A DNA stretch of 57,413 bases from Cytobacillus stercorigallinarum (lineage in GTDB: Bacteria; Bacillota; Bacilli; Bacillales; Cytobacillaceae), in assembly GCF_014836495.1 (NCBI RefSeq), contig NZ_JACSQT010000015.1, positions 1 to 57,413 of the forward strand, read 5' to 3'. Shown here in pieces: positions 1-11,137 of this stretch. The translations under genes and the position numbers were made by a program. The notes beneath the pieces were generated by a model. That model ran no database searches and was not told the DNA's origin. It worked only from the letters and a program-made list of their open reading frames with translations. Positions within the stretch are counted from its first letter, which is position 1; the number at the start of each line of letters is the position of its first letter.

Positions 1-56
1 TCAGCGCCGATGGTAGTTAGGGGCTGTCCCCTTGTGAGAGTAGGACGTTGCCGGGC
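1..56 (+). rRNA. rrf: 5S rRNA, 3' end only
   Basis: The first bases match the 3' half of a Bacillus 5S rRNA, including the conserved GATGGTAGT and GAGAGTAGGAC segments. The 5' part lies outside the window. It marks the end of an rRNA operon transcribed into the window, and a strong terminator follows at once. The exact 3' end is approximate. Confidence 0.93.
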
Positions 57-62
57 AAGATG

Positions 63-94
63 AAAGAGCACATATTTTGTATGTGCTCTTTTTT
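63..94 (+). terminator. Intrinsic terminator of the left rRNA operon
   Basis: A perfect 12-bp stem (63-74 with 80-91) with a 5-nt loop is followed by a T-run. It lies directly after the 5S rRNA and should end the rRNA transcript. Confidence 0.93.
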
Positions 95-224
95 GTGTAT
101 ATAAGTTGGTAAATGATATGCCCCCTATAAATGAGAAAATAACATTAAGTATGTGCAAATGATTAAAAGATAACGTGAAATGGCTTAGTAGAGAAAAGGA
201 TTCAAAAGAAAAAGGGAGAGTAGC

Positions 225-432
225 GTGAGTAAAAAGCGGAAGATGATTTTCAATTTTTCATTATTGGTGAACACAGTTTTAATCCGTTTGTTTGGTTATT
301 GGATATTTGAATGTGAGCCTAGTTCATAAAGAGTTATTTTATTCTGAAGTAAAATATAAACTTGTTGAGCTTGATGGTTTAATAGAAATCAAAAATGTAT
401 GTTTAGTTCGGACTTTTTCTTTCAATAATTGA
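225..432 (+). pseudogene. Decayed short gene with a probable frameshift
   Basis: A GTG at 225 follows an acceptable ribosome binding site (GGGAG) and opens a 34-codon reading frame that begins MSKKRKMIF and ends at 329. From about 290 a second frame reads on to the stop at 430-432 and has a coding look (HKELFYSEVKYKLVELDG). Together they suggest one small gene broken by a frameshift. I recognise no family. B. subtilis carries csfB, xpaC and yaaN after this rRNA operon, and no xpaC or yaaN is present here. The rest of 95-590 shows nothing else I can support. Confidence 0.3.
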
Positions 433-595
433 AGTTGTAGATTCTCCTTTGAGAGAGTCATTTATACATATAGGGAGATAAGTGCGCCATATGACGAAAG
501 CACACAGTAGACAGGCTTGTAAATTAAAAAAACTCCCTAATATTTGTTAAAATAATAGAGAAGATCATAAGATAAGTATAGAAGCAAAAGGGAAA

Positions 596-784
596 CTAAG
601 ATAAAATTTCAGGTGTAGTGACTCTTTTTAATTGTTGGACATAATAATTATAATGTGGGTCATCTGTTGCAGTATTCACGATTTGTTCCTCACAATCCAT
701 ACAAATAAAAGAAGTATATAAATGGATACCAGCAGATTGTGATTGATCACAGATTACACATGTTTTTTCATTAAACGTTTTCAC
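596..784 (-). CDS. csfB: Anti-sigma-G factor Gin (CsfB)
   Basis: This 62-residue protein has the two CxxC pairs of Gin/CsfB (C9, C12, C28, C31), expected to hold one zinc. In B. subtilis the family is made under sigma-F in the forespore and blocks sigma-G, and later sigma-E, until engulfment is complete. The GTG at 784 is chosen because a strong GGAGGTGA site sits 5 nt before it; an upstream ATG at 817 would put that site inside the gene. The gene runs opposite to both the preceding rRNA operon and yaaO. A possible sigma-F promoter (GTATA, 15 nt, GGCTATGATT on the minus strand, about 30 nt upstream) matches only partly. Confidence 0.85.
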   Translation of the reverse strand: MKTFNEKTCVICDQSQSAGIHLYTSFICMDCEEQIVNTATDDPHYNYYVQQLKRVTTPEILS

Positions 785-950
785 AAATGTCACCTCCGTA
801 CATTCAATCATAGCCAATGATTATAAAATATATACAATATTTAGAATTTAACTCTCATAAATGAGTTGTTAACAGTTTATGTTTGTAATCACCAATAGGT
901 GTATGTCTATACAGTAATTTATTTAAACTAATAAAAAGGATTTGCGTTCA

Positions 951-2384
951 ATGGATCAGAAACAAATGCCGTTAGTCGAAAAGTTAATACAGCATATAAA
1001 AAGAAAGCCTGAAAATTATCATGTACCAGGTCATAAAGGAGGGAGTCTGCTCACTGGAGTGAATGAGGTTGATGATTATTTTCGACAACTTTTACAATTG
1101 GATTTGACAGAAATCAATGGGCTTGATGATCTTCATTCTGCTGAAGATGTAATCAAAGAAGCTCAATCCTTGCTTGCCGATTTATACGGGGCTAAAAGAA
1201 GCTTTTTTCTTATAAATGGTTCTACGGTAGGTAATTTAGCGATGATCTGTGGCACATTAAAAAGAGGGGATCGTGTGCTTGTTCAAAGGAATAGTCATAA
1301 GTCTATTTTGAATGGCCTTAGACTTATTGGAGCTGAACCCATTTTTATCATGCCTGAATTCAACAAAGAGTGGGGTATAAGTGAAGGTGTCTCCTATACT
1401 CATATTGAAGAAGCATTAAATAAGTATGAAGACATTAAAGCTGTTATTCTTACATATCCGAGTTATTATGGTACAGTGTATCCATTAGAAGATATTATTG
1501 CACTGTGCCGCGAAAAAAAAGTATTCGTTTTAGTCGATGAAGCACACGGTGCTCATTTTATAGCGAATACAAGATTTTTTCCACCCTCTAGTTTACAATT
1601 AGGGGCAGATGTAGTTATACAATCTGCCCATAAAACATTGCCAGCTTTAACAATGGGAGCCTTTCTTCATATTCAAGGTGATCGAGTGGATGAAGACAAC
1701 ATACAGGAATATTTAAGTATGTTGCAATCAAGTAGCCCATCTTATGTTATTATGGCTTCATTAGATATGGCTAGATTCTTTGTCAGTCAATATACAGAAG
1801 AAGATGGTAAACATTTAGTCGAACGAATAAATGAAGTGAAGAAGGAATTGAGTGCTATTGCTGGACTAGCTATTATGCCAACAGATGACCCATTAAAACT
1901 GGCTTTAAAGTTTAAGCATATGAGTGGTTATCAACTACAAGGGTTACTAGAGAATCGAGGTATTTATACAGAATTAGCTGATCCGATGAATGTTTTATTT
2001 GTACTTCCATTATTAAGATGCGACGATGAGGATCGTTTCAATAAAATAATAGATGCATTACAAGAAATTAGCACTGACATCCCCAATGGAGAAAAAGAAG
2101 TAAAGGTGAATCCAATTCCATCTCATTCAGAATTAGTAGAGGTACCCAAGGCAGCAATGATTGTTACAGTTCCTTTTACCAGTGCAATTGGTGAAATTAG
2201 TGCACGCATGGTGACACCATACCCACCTGGTATTCCTTTAATATATAAAGGTGAAAGAATTACACAAGAGCATATCACTAGTTTGCAAGGTTATTTAAAT
2301 GAAGGTGCACGGATTCAGAACAGGGAAAATTTAAATCAATCATGCATAGAAATATATAAGACAGCGAGGGACAATGATGACTAA
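951..2384 (+). CDS. yaaO: PLP-dependent Orn/Lys/Arg decarboxylase family protein YaaO
   Basis: The protein (477 residues) belongs to the fold-type I, group III decarboxylases of ornithine, lysine and arginine. The pyridoxal phosphate lysine lies in SAHK (K228), and DEAHGAHF supplies the aspartate that contacts the cofactor nitrogen. The N-terminal YHVPGHKGG segment is typical of the family, and the C-terminal small domain is complete (PPGIPL). The ATG at 951 fits the AAAAGGA site better than the TTG at 942. The 3' end overlaps tmk by 11 nt, so the two are probably cotranscribed. The substrate cannot be read from the sequence. Confidence 0.85.
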   Translation: MDQKQMPLVEKLIQHIKRKPENYHVPGHKGGSLLTGVNEVDDYFRQLLQLDLTEINGLDDLHSAEDVIKEAQSLLADLYGAKRSFFLINGSTVGNLAMICGTLKRGDRVLVQRNSHKSILNGLRLIGAEPIFIMPEFNKEWGISEGVSYTHIEEALNKYEDIKAVILTYPSYYGTVYPLEDIIALCREKKVFVLVDEAHGAHFIANTRFFPPSSLQLGADVVIQSAHKTLPALTMGAFLHIQGDRVDEDNIQEYLSMLQSSSPSYVIMASLDMARFFVSQYTEEDGKHLVERINEVKKELSAIAGLAIMPTDDPLKLALKFKHMSGYQLQGLLENRGIYTELADPMNVLFVLPLLRCDDEDRFNKIIDALQEISTDIPNGEKEVKVNPIPSHSELVEVPKAAMIVTVPFTSAIGEISARMVTPYPPGIPLIYKGERITQEHITSLQGYLNEGARIQNRENLNQSCIEIYKTARDNDD

Positions 2385-3015
2385 AGGTTACTTTATTTCA
2401 ATAGAAGGTCCAGATGGGGCAGGGAAAACGACGATTACAGAAATGGTTAAGGAGCAATTAGAAGCAGAAGGATATAATGTCGTACATACGAGAGAGCCTG
2501 GTGGCATTGCTATTGCAGAACAGATCCGGGCTGTTATACTGGATCCGAAGAATACAGAAATGGATGCAAGAACAGAGGCTTTACTTTATGCCGCAGCAAG
2601 ACGACAACATTTAGTTGAAAAGGTCTTACCAGCCCTTGAAATGGGTAAGATTGTACTATGTGATCGATTTGTTGACAGCTCTATTGCTTATCAAGGATTT
2701 GCAAGAGGGATTGGTATTGAGGAAGTTTGGTCCATCAATCAGTTTGCCATTGAAAATGCTATGCCTCAATTGACTTTATATTTCGACATCGCACCAGAAC
2801 GAGGGTTACAGAGAATTAATCAAAATAAGGGCAGGGAAGTAAATCGTTTAGATTTAGAAGATTTACAGTTTCATCAAAAGGTATATGAAGGATATGAAAT
2901 TGTACGGAAGCAAGCATCTAATCGCATCCAAACGATCAATGCCGATGCCAGTGTTGAAAAAGTATTTGAGCAAACGATGGATATTGTGAGAAAAGCTCTT
3001 CAATATAAAGATTAA
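2374..3015 (+). CDS. tmk: Thymidylate kinase
   Basis: The enzyme phosphorylates dTMP to dTDP with ATP, a required step towards dTTP. The P-loop GPDGAGKTT lies at residues 12-20, followed by TREPGG and the DRF motif (CDRFVDSS) that binds the nucleotide monophosphate. The length of 213 residues is normal. The start overlaps the end of yaaO; ATG at 2374 or 2377 are both possible after the GCGAGGGA site. The link to darA and holB downstream is the conserved Bacillus order. Confidence 0.95.
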   Translation: MMTKGYFISIEGPDGAGKTTITEMVKEQLEAEGYNVVHTREPGGIAIAEQIRAVILDPKNTEMDARTEALLYAAARRQHLVEKVLPALEMGKIVLCDRFVDSSIAYQGFARGIGIEEVWSINQFAIENAMPQLTLYFDIAPERGLQRINQNKGREVNRLDLEDLQFHQKVYEGYEIVRKQASNRIQTINADASVEKVFEQTMDIVRKALQYKD

Positions 3016-3047
3016 CCTACTTGGCGAAAAATTCGGTCAGTATATCT

Positions 3048-3076
3048 CTGTTTGTGCATAGAATAACTGATATAAT
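3048..3076 (+). promoter_or_regulatory. Extended -10 promoter before darA
   Basis: TATAAT at 3071-3076 is preceded by TG one base away, which gives an extended -10 element. The -35 region is poor. It lies 33 nt before the darA start in the gap after tmk. Confidence 0.6.
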
Positions 3077-3096
3077 AGAAGAAAGTATGGATATAG

Positions 3097-3438
<342 letters not shown>

Positions 3439-3456
3439 ACCTATTTGGAGGCATAA

Positions 3457-3897
3457 ATGAAGATTAATCAAGATTTACGTCTTAATATAGATAATAGAAG
3501 GCAAGATAGTAAGCACCCTATCGGATCGCAAGTGCGTTTTAATGACCTGGTGCAGAAAAGTGGTCAAAAAATGCAGATGACACAAATGCAAATGCTCTTA
3601 GGTGATATAGAATCAGCTGGCCAGAGGGTAGCTAAGTCTAGGAGCTTTAAAGATTTAGCAAAATATAAAATGCTTGTTAAGCGTTTTGTGAAAGAGACTG
3701 TCGAGTATGGGTTGGATATTAAGCAATCACATAGTTGGAATCAACTAGGACAAAGTAGGTCATTGAAAATTGTAGAAACGATTGATGAAAAGCTGGCTCA
3801 ACTAGCCGATGACCTACTTTTGCAAGAGAAAAGCGCCATTGATATTCTTAGTAAAATTGGAGAAATCAAAGGGTTATTAATAAATTTATATACGTAA
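3457..3897 (+). CDS. yaaR: YaaR family protein (DUF327)
   Basis: This 146-residue protein has no signal peptide or membrane segment and is rich in charged and helical residues. Its place between darA and holB and its conserved core (KSRSFKDLAKYKMLVKRF) identify it as YaaR. The function of the family is unknown. A GGAGG site lies just before the ATG, 18 nt after darA. Confidence 0.85.
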   Translation: MKINQDLRLNIDNRRQDSKHPIGSQVRFNDLVQKSGQKMQMTQMQMLLGDIESAGQRVAKSRSFKDLAKYKMLVKRFVKETVEYGLDIKQSHSWNQLGQSRSLKIVETIDEKLAQLADDLLLQEKSAIDILSKIGEIKGLLINLYT

Positions 3898-3910
3898 GTG
3901 AGTGGTCAGC

Positions 3911-4918
3911 ATGACAAAAACATGGGATCAAATAGAAGAATTACAGCCAGTCGTGTTGAAGATGCTTAAAAATAGTTTAAGTAAGGAACGCCTTGCCCAC
4001 GCCTACCTTTTTGAAGGGTTGAAAGGAACAGGAAAAAAAGATACGGGTATGCTTCTAGCAAAGAGTCTTTTTTGCACTGCCCCACTTAACGGCTATGTTC
4101 CATGTGAAACATGTAATAATTGTAAAAGGATTAATCATTTTAACCACCCGGATGTACATCTTGTTGAGCCGGATGGGCAATCGATAAAGAAGCAGCAAAT
4201 TCGGTCATTACAAGAAGAATTTTCAAAACGAGGCGTTGAATCCAGTAGAAAAGTATATATCATCGTTCATGCTGATCGGATGACAACAAACGCAGCAAAT
4301 AGTTTGCTGAAATTTCTCGAAGAACCGCATATGGATACTACAGCAATTTTACTGACAGAACAATCTCAGCGAATGTTACCTACTATATTATCAAGGTGTC
4401 AAACGATCTCATTTCAGCCAATCGCTGCAAAATTTTTAGTACAACAATTCGTAGATTATGGTGTAAAAGAAAAATATGCCCCGTTACTTGCGCAAATTAC
4501 CCATAATTTGGACGATGCTTTAGCATATAGTAATGATGATTGGTTTGTACAAGCACAAAAAATAGTGTTAAAATTATACGAAGTACTTAAAAAAAATCCG
4601 TTACAAGCGATGGTCACTCTCCAAGAAGAATGGTTTCCACATTTTAAGGAGAAGGAACATCAGGATTTAGGTTTAGACTTATTACTTCTTTTATTAAAAG
4701 ATTTGTTATATATACAGCTTGATAAGAGTGATAGGCTCGCCTATACGCATGAGCTTAGCTGGCTAGAACAACACGCGCTTCATACATCTAATAGAAAGTT
4801 AACAGAGCAAATGTCTGCAGTTTTAGGTGCAAAAAGAAAGCTGCAAGCAAACATGAATGCGCAGCTGTTAATGGAACAGCTAGTGTTAAAGATGCAGGAG
4901 GGATCTTCATTTGTATGA
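3911..4918 (+). CDS. holB: DNA polymerase III subunit delta'
   Basis: This is the delta' subunit of the clamp loader, which helps open and load the beta clamp at primer ends. The 335 residues include the AAA+ fold with a degenerate P-loop (GLKGTGKK, residues 36-43) and four zinc-site cysteines (C55, C65, C68, C71). The SRC motif (ILSRCQ), the arginine finger region, is present. The ATG at 3911 resembles the B. subtilis N-terminus; a GTG at 3902 is in frame but has little upstream support. The 3' end overlaps ricT by 8 nt. Confidence 0.93.
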   Translation: MTKTWDQIEELQPVVLKMLKNSLSKERLAHAYLFEGLKGTGKKDTGMLLAKSLFCTAPLNGYVPCETCNNCKRINHFNHPDVHLVEPDGQSIKKQQIRSLQEEFSKRGVESSRKVYIIVHADRMTTNAANSLLKFLEEPHMDTTAILLTEQSQRMLPTILSRCQTISFQPIAAKFLVQQFVDYGVKEKYAPLLAQITHNLDDALAYSNDDWFVQAQKIVLKLYEVLKKNPLQAMVTLQEEWFPHFKEKEHQDLGLDLLLLLLKDLLYIQLDKSDRLAYTHELSWLEQHALHTSNRKLTEQMSAVLGAKRKLQANMNAQLLMEQLVLKMQEGSSFV

Positions 4919-5735
4919 TGTAGTAGGTGTTCGCTTTAAAAAAGCGGGCAAAATATATTATTTTGATCCCGGTGATCTTCAAATACAAAAGGATGACTTT
5001 GTCATTGTCGAGACTGTAAGAGGAGTGGAATACGGTAAAGTTGTTATTGCTCCTAAAAAGGTTGGAGAACATGATGTAGTCCTACCTTTAAAAAAAGTTC
5101 TACGTATTGCTGATCAAAAGGATCGTATGATTGTAGAAGAGAATAGACAAGCGGCTAAAGAAGCTTATCAAGTTTGTTTAGAAAAAGTAACTACACATCA
5201 ATTGGATATGAAATTGGTGGACGTTGAATATACTTTTGACCGCAATAAGGTCATCTTTTACTTTACAGCTGATGGTAGAGTGGATTTCCGTGAACTAGTA
5301 AAGGATTTAGCGGCTATTTTTCGGACAAGAATCGAACTTCGTCAAATTGGTGTTCGTGATGAGGCGAAGATGCTTGGTGGCATAGGCCCGTGTGGGAGAA
5401 TGCTTTGTTGTTCCACCTTTTTAGGTGATTTTGACCCCGTTTCGATCAAAATGGCTAAGGATCAAAATTTATCTTTGAACCCAACGAAGATATCTGGTTT
5501 ATGTGGGCGCTTAATGTGCTGTTTGAAATATGAAAATGATGAGTATGAAGCGGCTAAAAAAGAGCTCCCAGATGTAGGGGAATGGGTGAAGACACCCGAA
5601 GGTTCTGGAAGGGTAGTAGGATTAAATATACTTGAAAGAATTCTACAAGTTAACCTGAAGGAACAGGAAAGAGTGCTTGAATTTACGTTAGACGAAATTA
5701 GTGAGAATACCGTGTCAGTTCAATCCACAGATTAA
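4911..5735 (+). CDS. ricT: RicT (YaaT), PSP1-domain subunit of the Y complex
   Basis: The protein (274 residues) carries a PSP1 domain and a cysteine-rich centre (GPCGRMLCC and GLCGRLMCC) that binds Fe-S clusters in the RicA-RicF-RicT complex. In B. subtilis this complex aids RNase Y-dependent mRNA processing and speeds activation of Spo0A. A TTG start at 4911 lies 7 nt after a strong GGAGGGA site and overlaps the end of holB. yabA follows after 13 nt. Confidence 0.93.
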   Translation: MYDVVGVRFKKAGKIYYFDPGDLQIQKDDFVIVETVRGVEYGKVVIAPKKVGEHDVVLPLKKVLRIADQKDRMIVEENRQAAKEAYQVCLEKVTTHQLDMKLVDVEYTFDRNKVIFYFTADGRVDFRELVKDLAAIFRTRIELRQIGVRDEAKMLGGIGPCGRMLCCSTFLGDFDPVSIKMAKDQNLSLNPTKISGLCGRLMCCLKYENDEYEAAKKELPDVGEWVKTPEGSGRVVGLNILERILQVNLKEQERVLEFTLDEISENTVSVQSTD

Positions 5736-5748
5736 TGAGGTGGAATGC

Positions 5749-6105
5749 TTGGATAAAAAAGAAATCTTTGACTCTGTAGGTAATATGGAATCGCAAATCG
5801 GTCAATTACATTTTCAGCTTGGTGAGTTGAAACAGCATCTTGCTGAGGTGTTAGAAGAGAATAATGCATTAAAGTTGGAAAATGAACATTTACGTAGAAG
5901 ATTAAAGATTACATCCGACCGAGAAAAGAAAAATGAGCAGCAGAAGGAAGAAACAGAGAAAGAAAAACTCTTTGATATAGGGGAAGGCTATGACAACCTT
6001 GCTAGGCTATATCAAGAAGGCTTCCATATTTGTAATCTTCATTTTGGTAGTCCTAGAAAAGATGGGGATTGCTTGTTCTGTTTATCATTTTTAAATAAAA
6101 AATAA
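5749..6105 (+). CDS. yabA: Replication initiation control protein YabA
   Basis: YabA binds DnaA and the beta clamp DnaN to prevent over-initiation of replication. The 118-residue form has an N-terminal leucine-rich coiled coil for tetramer formation (residues 1-60), a charged linker, and a C-terminal zinc-binding region with HxxxH, C and CLFC residues. The TTG at 5749 follows a GAGGTGG site and gives the MDKKE-type start seen in B. subtilis; the in-frame GTG at 5701 lies inside ricT. A terminator follows after 5 nt. Confidence 0.93.
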   Translation: MDKKEIFDSVGNMESQIGQLHFQLGELKQHLAEVLEENNALKLENEHLRRRLKITSDREKKNEQQKEETEKEKLFDIGEGYDNLARLYQEGFHICNLHFGSPRKDGDCLFCLSFLNKK

Positions 6106-6110
6106 TCGAT

Positions 6111-6140
6111 ACCTTCCTTCTAAACAAGGAAGGTTTTTTT
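6111..6140 (+). terminator. Terminator after yabA
   Basis: A 9-bp stem (6111-6119 with 6126-6134) with a 6-nt loop ends in seven T residues. It closes the darA-to-yabA unit. Confidence 0.88.
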
Positions 6141-6242
6141 AAAGATATAACATTCGTTTTCTGGTGTAGTGGAGGCATTTCACCTTGGGGCTTCAACCGA
6201 TAAGTAGAACGAAGTGTGCTTTTTAGTAATGGAGGAAGAGGA

Positions 6243-6983
6243 ATGGTTATTTTAAAGGGTGATGAAAGGTTAGATCATTTGTTAGCAGAGGGATTGAGAA
6301 TTATTCAGAGTCCTTCCGTATTTTCATTTTCGGTTGATGCCGTTTTATTGGCTCGATTCACTTACTTACCAATACAAAAAGGAAATATCATTGATTTATG
6401 TAGCGGTAATGGTGTGATTCCTTTGTTTTTAAGTGCAAGAACAAAAGGAATGATTACAGGAGTGGAAATACAAGATCGTCTTGTTGATATGGCGAATAGA
6501 AGTATTCAATATAATCATCTAGAGAATCAAGTGAAGGTGTTAAAAGGGGATGTGAAAGGCATTGCTCGGCAATTAGGGTATGCTAAGTATGATGTGGTGA
6601 CATGCAACCCACCGTATTTTCCAGTCGATACCAATAAACATAAAAATGAAAACGAGCATTATGCCATTGCTCGGCATGAGATTCTCTGTACATTAGAAGA
6701 TACAATTCAGTCAGCTAGTCAGCTAGTTAAGCACGGCGGAAAAGTTTCTTTTGTTCATCGCCCAGGAAGGTTATTAGATATTGTGACATTAATGAGAAAG
6801 TATGAGATAGAACCAAAACGGATCCAAATCGTTTATCCTGAGCAAGGAAAAGAAGCGAATGTGCTTCTAGTGGAAGGCATTAAAAAAGGAAAACCTGACT
6901 TAAAAATATTGCCGCCATTGTATATCTATGAGCCATCGGGTGAGTATACAAAGGAAATGAGGTTGATGTTGTTTGGAGACTGA
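6243..6983 (+). CDS. trmN6: tRNA1(Val) (adenine(37)-N6)-methyltransferase TrmN6 family (YabB)
   Basis: This is an S-adenosylmethionine-dependent methyltransferase of 246 residues. Motif I ([11 protein letters not shown]) binds the cofactor and NPPY is the catalytic motif for N6-adenine methylation. The E. coli relative methylates A37 of tRNA-Val; the substrate in this organism is inferred. ATG at 6243 sits 6 nt after GGAGGA; an earlier frame start at 6216 has no site. It overlaps yazA by 11 nt. Confidence 0.88.
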   Translation: MVILKGDERLDHLLAEGLRIIQSPSVFSFSVDAVLLARFTYLPIQKGNIIDLCSGNGVIPLFLSARTKGMITGVEIQDRLVDMANRSIQYNHLENQVKVLKGDVKGIARQLGYAKYDVVTCNPPYFPVDTNKHKNENEHYAIARHEILCTLEDTIQSASQLVKHGGKVSFVHRPGRLLDIVTLMRKYEIEPKRIQIVYPEQGKEANVLLVEGIKKGKPDLKILPPLYIYEPSGEYTKEMRLMLFGD

Positions 6984-7242
6984 AACTCATTACTTTTACG
7001 TTCTCGAATGCAATGACGGTACCTTCTATGCTGGGTATACAAATAACCTTACACAAAGGATAAAAAAGCATAATGCTGGAAAAGGAGCTAAATATACAAG
7101 GGGAAGAGCACCGTTAACGCTTATTTTCCATCAAATATTTGCAAGTAAGTCCGAGGCGCAGAAAATGGAATATCGTTTTAAACGATTGAGTAGACAGAAA
7201 AAAATTGAATGGATGAATACCCAAAGAGAAGAAGGTCGGTGA
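6973..7242 (+). CDS. yazA: GIY-YIG nuclease superfamily protein YazA
   Basis: The 89-residue protein is a single GIY-YIG domain of the UPF0213 type: [18 protein letters not shown] holds the YxL...YAG form of the signature, followed by the conserved arginine of QRIKKHN. It is related in fold to UvrC and SLX1 nucleases, but its role is not known. The TTG start at 6973 overlaps trmN6 and is probably translated by coupling. rsmI follows after 5 nt. Confidence 0.85.
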   Translation: METETHYFYVLECNDGTFYAGYTNNLTQRIKKHNAGKGAKYTRGRAPLTLIFHQIFASKSEAQKMEYRFKRLSRQKKIEWMNTQREEGR

Positions 7243-7247
7243 GTAAT

Positions 7248-8123
7248 GTGCAACAACAGAAGAGTTTCCATATGGAGAATGAAAAAGGCATTCTCTACTT
7301 AGTGCCAACACCTATAGGTAATCTAGAGGATATTAGCTATCGTAGCTTAAGAATATTAAAGGAAGCCGATTGGATTGCAGCGGAGGATACGAGGAATACA
7401 AAAAAACTATGCAACTACTTTGAGATAGAGACTCCCATCATTAGTTACCATGAGCATAATAAAGAGAGCAGCGGTTATAAATTACTTGCAAAATTGCAAG
7501 ACGGAGAGAAAATTGCGCTTGTCAGTGATGCAGGTATGCCAACCATTTCTGATCCAGGCTATGAGCTGGTTACTAGTGCCATTGAAGAGAATCTCACTGT
7601 TGTCCCATTACCTGGTGCGAATGCCGCACTTACAGCATTGATTGCTTCAGGGCTACCGACACAGCCGTTTTACTTTTATGGATTTTTAAATCGGCAAAAG
7701 AAGCAGAAAAAGGCAGAGTTAGAGACGCTTTCGAAAGTATCTTCTACAATTATTTTATATGAATCTCCTCATAGGTTGAAGGAAAGTTTACAGCTCATGT
7801 TAGATATATTAGGCGATCGCTCAATTGTTTTAAGTAGAGAGCTAACGAAGAAGTATGAAGAGTTTATTAGAGGGTCGATCAGTGAAGCAGTAGAATGGGC
7901 AAGTCAATCAGAAATTCGCGGGGAATTTTGTTTAATTATTGAGGGCTGCAAAGAGCCAGTAGAAGAAAGTAAGTGGTGGGAAGGGTTATCTATTGAAGAG
8001 CAGATTACCTATTATATAGAAGAAAAAGGTTTGAAAAGTAAGGATGCCATTAAACAAACGGCGCTAGACCGTGATATGAGTAAACGTGAGGTATATAAAA
8101 TTTATCATATTGATGAAGTGTAA
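7248..8123 (+). CDS. rsmI: 16S rRNA (cytidine(1402)-2'-O)-methyltransferase RsmI
   Basis: RsmI methylates the ribose of C1402 in the decoding centre of 16S rRNA with S-adenosylmethionine. The tetrapyrrole-methylase fold is clear from LVPTPIGNLEDI at the N-terminus, EDTRNTKKL, and VSDAGMPTISDPG. GTG at 7248 gives 291 residues and an N-terminus like that of B. subtilis YabC; the in-frame ATG at 7209 lies inside yazA. It ends the trmN6-yazA-rsmI unit. Confidence 0.93.
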   Translation: MQQQKSFHMENEKGILYLVPTPIGNLEDISYRSLRILKEADWIAAEDTRNTKKLCNYFEIETPIISYHEHNKESSGYKLLAKLQDGEKIALVSDAGMPTISDPGYELVTSAIEENLTVVPLPGANAALTALIASGLPTQPFYFYGFLNRQKKQKKAELETLSKVSSTIILYESPHRLKESLQLMLDILGDRSIVLSRELTKKYEEFIRGSISEAVEWASQSEIRGEFCLIIEGCKEPVEESKWWEGLSIEEQITYYIEEKGLKSKDAIKQTALDRDMSKREVYKIYHIDEV

Positions 8124-8128
8124 AAAAT

Positions 8129-8154
8129 AGAGACTCGCAAATAGGAGTCTCTTT
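8129..8154. terminator. Terminator between converging rsmI and abrB
   Basis: An 8-bp stem (8129-8136 with 8145-8152) lies between two converging genes, with T-rich sequence on the plus side and A residues on the other. It can serve both strands. Confidence 0.75.
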
Positions 8155-8159
8155 GTTAT

Positions 8160-8444
8160 TTATTTAGTTAGTTCAAAATTGTTTTGGATTTCTTTAATTA
8201 ATTGCTCAGCGCCATCTTTGCTAAGGATTAATTTTCCACCCGCTAGTGAAATGTTATCATCAGATACTTCACCAGTTACTTGGCAAGTCATGTTTGGCTT
8301 ATATTTCTTTAAGATGATTTTTTCATCATCCACATAAATTTCTAATGCGTCTTTCTCAGCAATACCAAGCGTACGTCTAAGTTCAATTGGAATAACTACA
8401 CGACCTAATTCATCAACTTTACGAACAATACCAGTAGATTTCAT
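8160..8444 (-). CDS. abrB: Transition-state regulator AbrB
   Basis: AbrB represses post-exponential genes during growth and is itself repressed by phosphorylated Spo0A. The 94-residue protein has the swapped-hairpin DNA-binding domain (residues 1-50; GRVVIPIELRRTLGIAEKD) and a C-terminal multimerisation region. The N-terminal domain is almost identical to that of B. subtilis as I recall it. A GGAGGAG site precedes the ATG at 8444. The gene faces rsmI and diverges from metS. spoVG, a known AbrB target in B. subtilis, lies at 19986. Confidence 0.96.
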   Translation of the reverse strand: MKSTGIVRKVDELGRVVIPIELRRTLGIAEKDALEIYVDDEKIILKKYKPNMTCQVTGEVSDDNISLAGGKLILSKDGAEQLIKEIQNNFELTK

Positions 8445-8486
8445 AATAATTGCTCCTCCCAGTCATCTATCTAATTATTTATCTTT

Positions 8487-8503
8487 TTCGTCATTATTCG
8501 ACA
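8487..8503 (-). promoter_or_regulatory. Two Spo0A boxes in the abrB leader
   Basis: Two perfect TGNCGAA heptamers (on the minus strand TGTCGAA at 8497-8503 and TGACGAA at 8487-8493) are spaced 10 bp apart downstream of the abrB -10 element. This matches the known arrangement by which Spo0A~P represses abrB in B. subtilis. Confidence 0.88.
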
Positions 8504-8521
8504 AAAATCATTGTTGATATT

Positions 8522-8550
8522 ATAATACCAACCATTGCCATAATCGTCAA
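8522..8550 (-). promoter_or_regulatory. abrB sigma-A promoter
   Basis: On the minus strand TTGACG (8545-8550) and TATTAT (8522-8527) are separated by 17 bp. The two Spo0A boxes lie just downstream. Confidence 0.85.
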
Positions 8551-8594
8551 TTACTTTATTTTATTTTTGTGTGGAAATAATTAACACGACGAAG

Positions 8595-8614
8595 AATGTT
8601 GATTTATCAACATT
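8595..8614. repeat. Inverted repeat between abrB and metS
   Basis: An 8-bp perfect inverted repeat (AATGTTGA, 4-nt loop, TCAACATT) lies 45 bp upstream of the abrB -35 element. No T-run follows, so it looks like an operator or structure and not a terminator. Confidence 0.4.
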
Positions 8615-8674
8615 TATGATGGAAAAGTCATGGATACAAACTCACCCATTTTTTAGTAGACGTACATACCTCGA

Positions 8675-8731
8675 TTCGACATACCGACAAAATTCGACAA
8701 ATTCCACTTATGTGTCTATTTTCCTGTCGAA
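8675..8731. promoter_or_regulatory. Second cluster of Spo0A boxes
   Basis: Three perfect matches to the Spo0A box lie at 8675-8681 and 8693-8699 (TTCGACA, minus orientation) and 8725-8731 (TGTCGAA, plus). They are 125 bp or more upstream of the abrB -35 and about 75 bp or more before the metS promoter. Confidence 0.55.
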
Positions 8732-8804
8732 ACTTTAATTGGAACATGGCGTTAGAAAAAACACGGAGATTGCCATAAAACCATGGCTTCTCCCTTCGGA
8801 AATG

Positions 8805-8833
8805 TTGCACAAATTCAAGTTTTTAGGTATATT
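8805..8833 (+). promoter_or_regulatory. metS sigma-A promoter
   Basis: TTGCAC (8805-8810) and TATATT (8828-8833) are separated by 17 bp. A transcript would start near 8840 and carry a leader of about 130 nt before the metS start codon. Confidence 0.7.
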
Positions 8834-8927
8834 TTGAGGAAGATAGAGGCTAAGATGACTCATATATATTCTTTTTTCATGCAATGAAGAAACAATAAAA
8901 AATATAGGGTCAGAAATGAGAGATTAG

Positions 8928-8951
8928 ACTCGTCATAAGGACGGGTTTTTT
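8928..8951 (+). terminator. Terminator-like hairpin in the metS leader
   Basis: A 7-bp stem (8928-8934 with 8940-8946, one G-T pair) with a 5-nt loop is followed by six T residues, 5 nt before the metS ribosome binding site. It lies between the metS promoter and gene, so it could act as an attenuator. No T-box or SAM-riboswitch consensus is visible in the leader. Confidence 0.6.
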
Positions 8952-8953
8952 AA

Positions 8954-10933
<1,980 letters not shown>

Positions 10934-10963
10934 TATCCGATTAATGGAAGCAGAAGGTTTTAG

Positions 10964-11016
10964 AACATAGAAATGTGATCCGTTATAAAGACGATGATGC
11001 ATTTCTATGTTTTTTA
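10964..11016 (+). terminator. Terminator after metS
   Basis: A perfect 12-bp stem (10964-10975 with 11000-11011) closes a 24-nt loop and is followed by T residues. Confidence 0.8.
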
Positions 11017-11137
11017 TTTTTCTATAATATATTTAAATAAAGTTATTAAGGTTAAATCTATATATAAGAAGAAAGTTGTTCATTGAATATAATAGTTGTT
11101 AGTTTTCTAAAATAATAATAAAAAAGGAGAAATCAGG

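Noticed and set aside
8628..8810. 60-codon minus-strand frame in the abrB-metS gap
   Set aside because: It overlaps the Spo0A box cluster, has no ribosome binding site and resembles no family.
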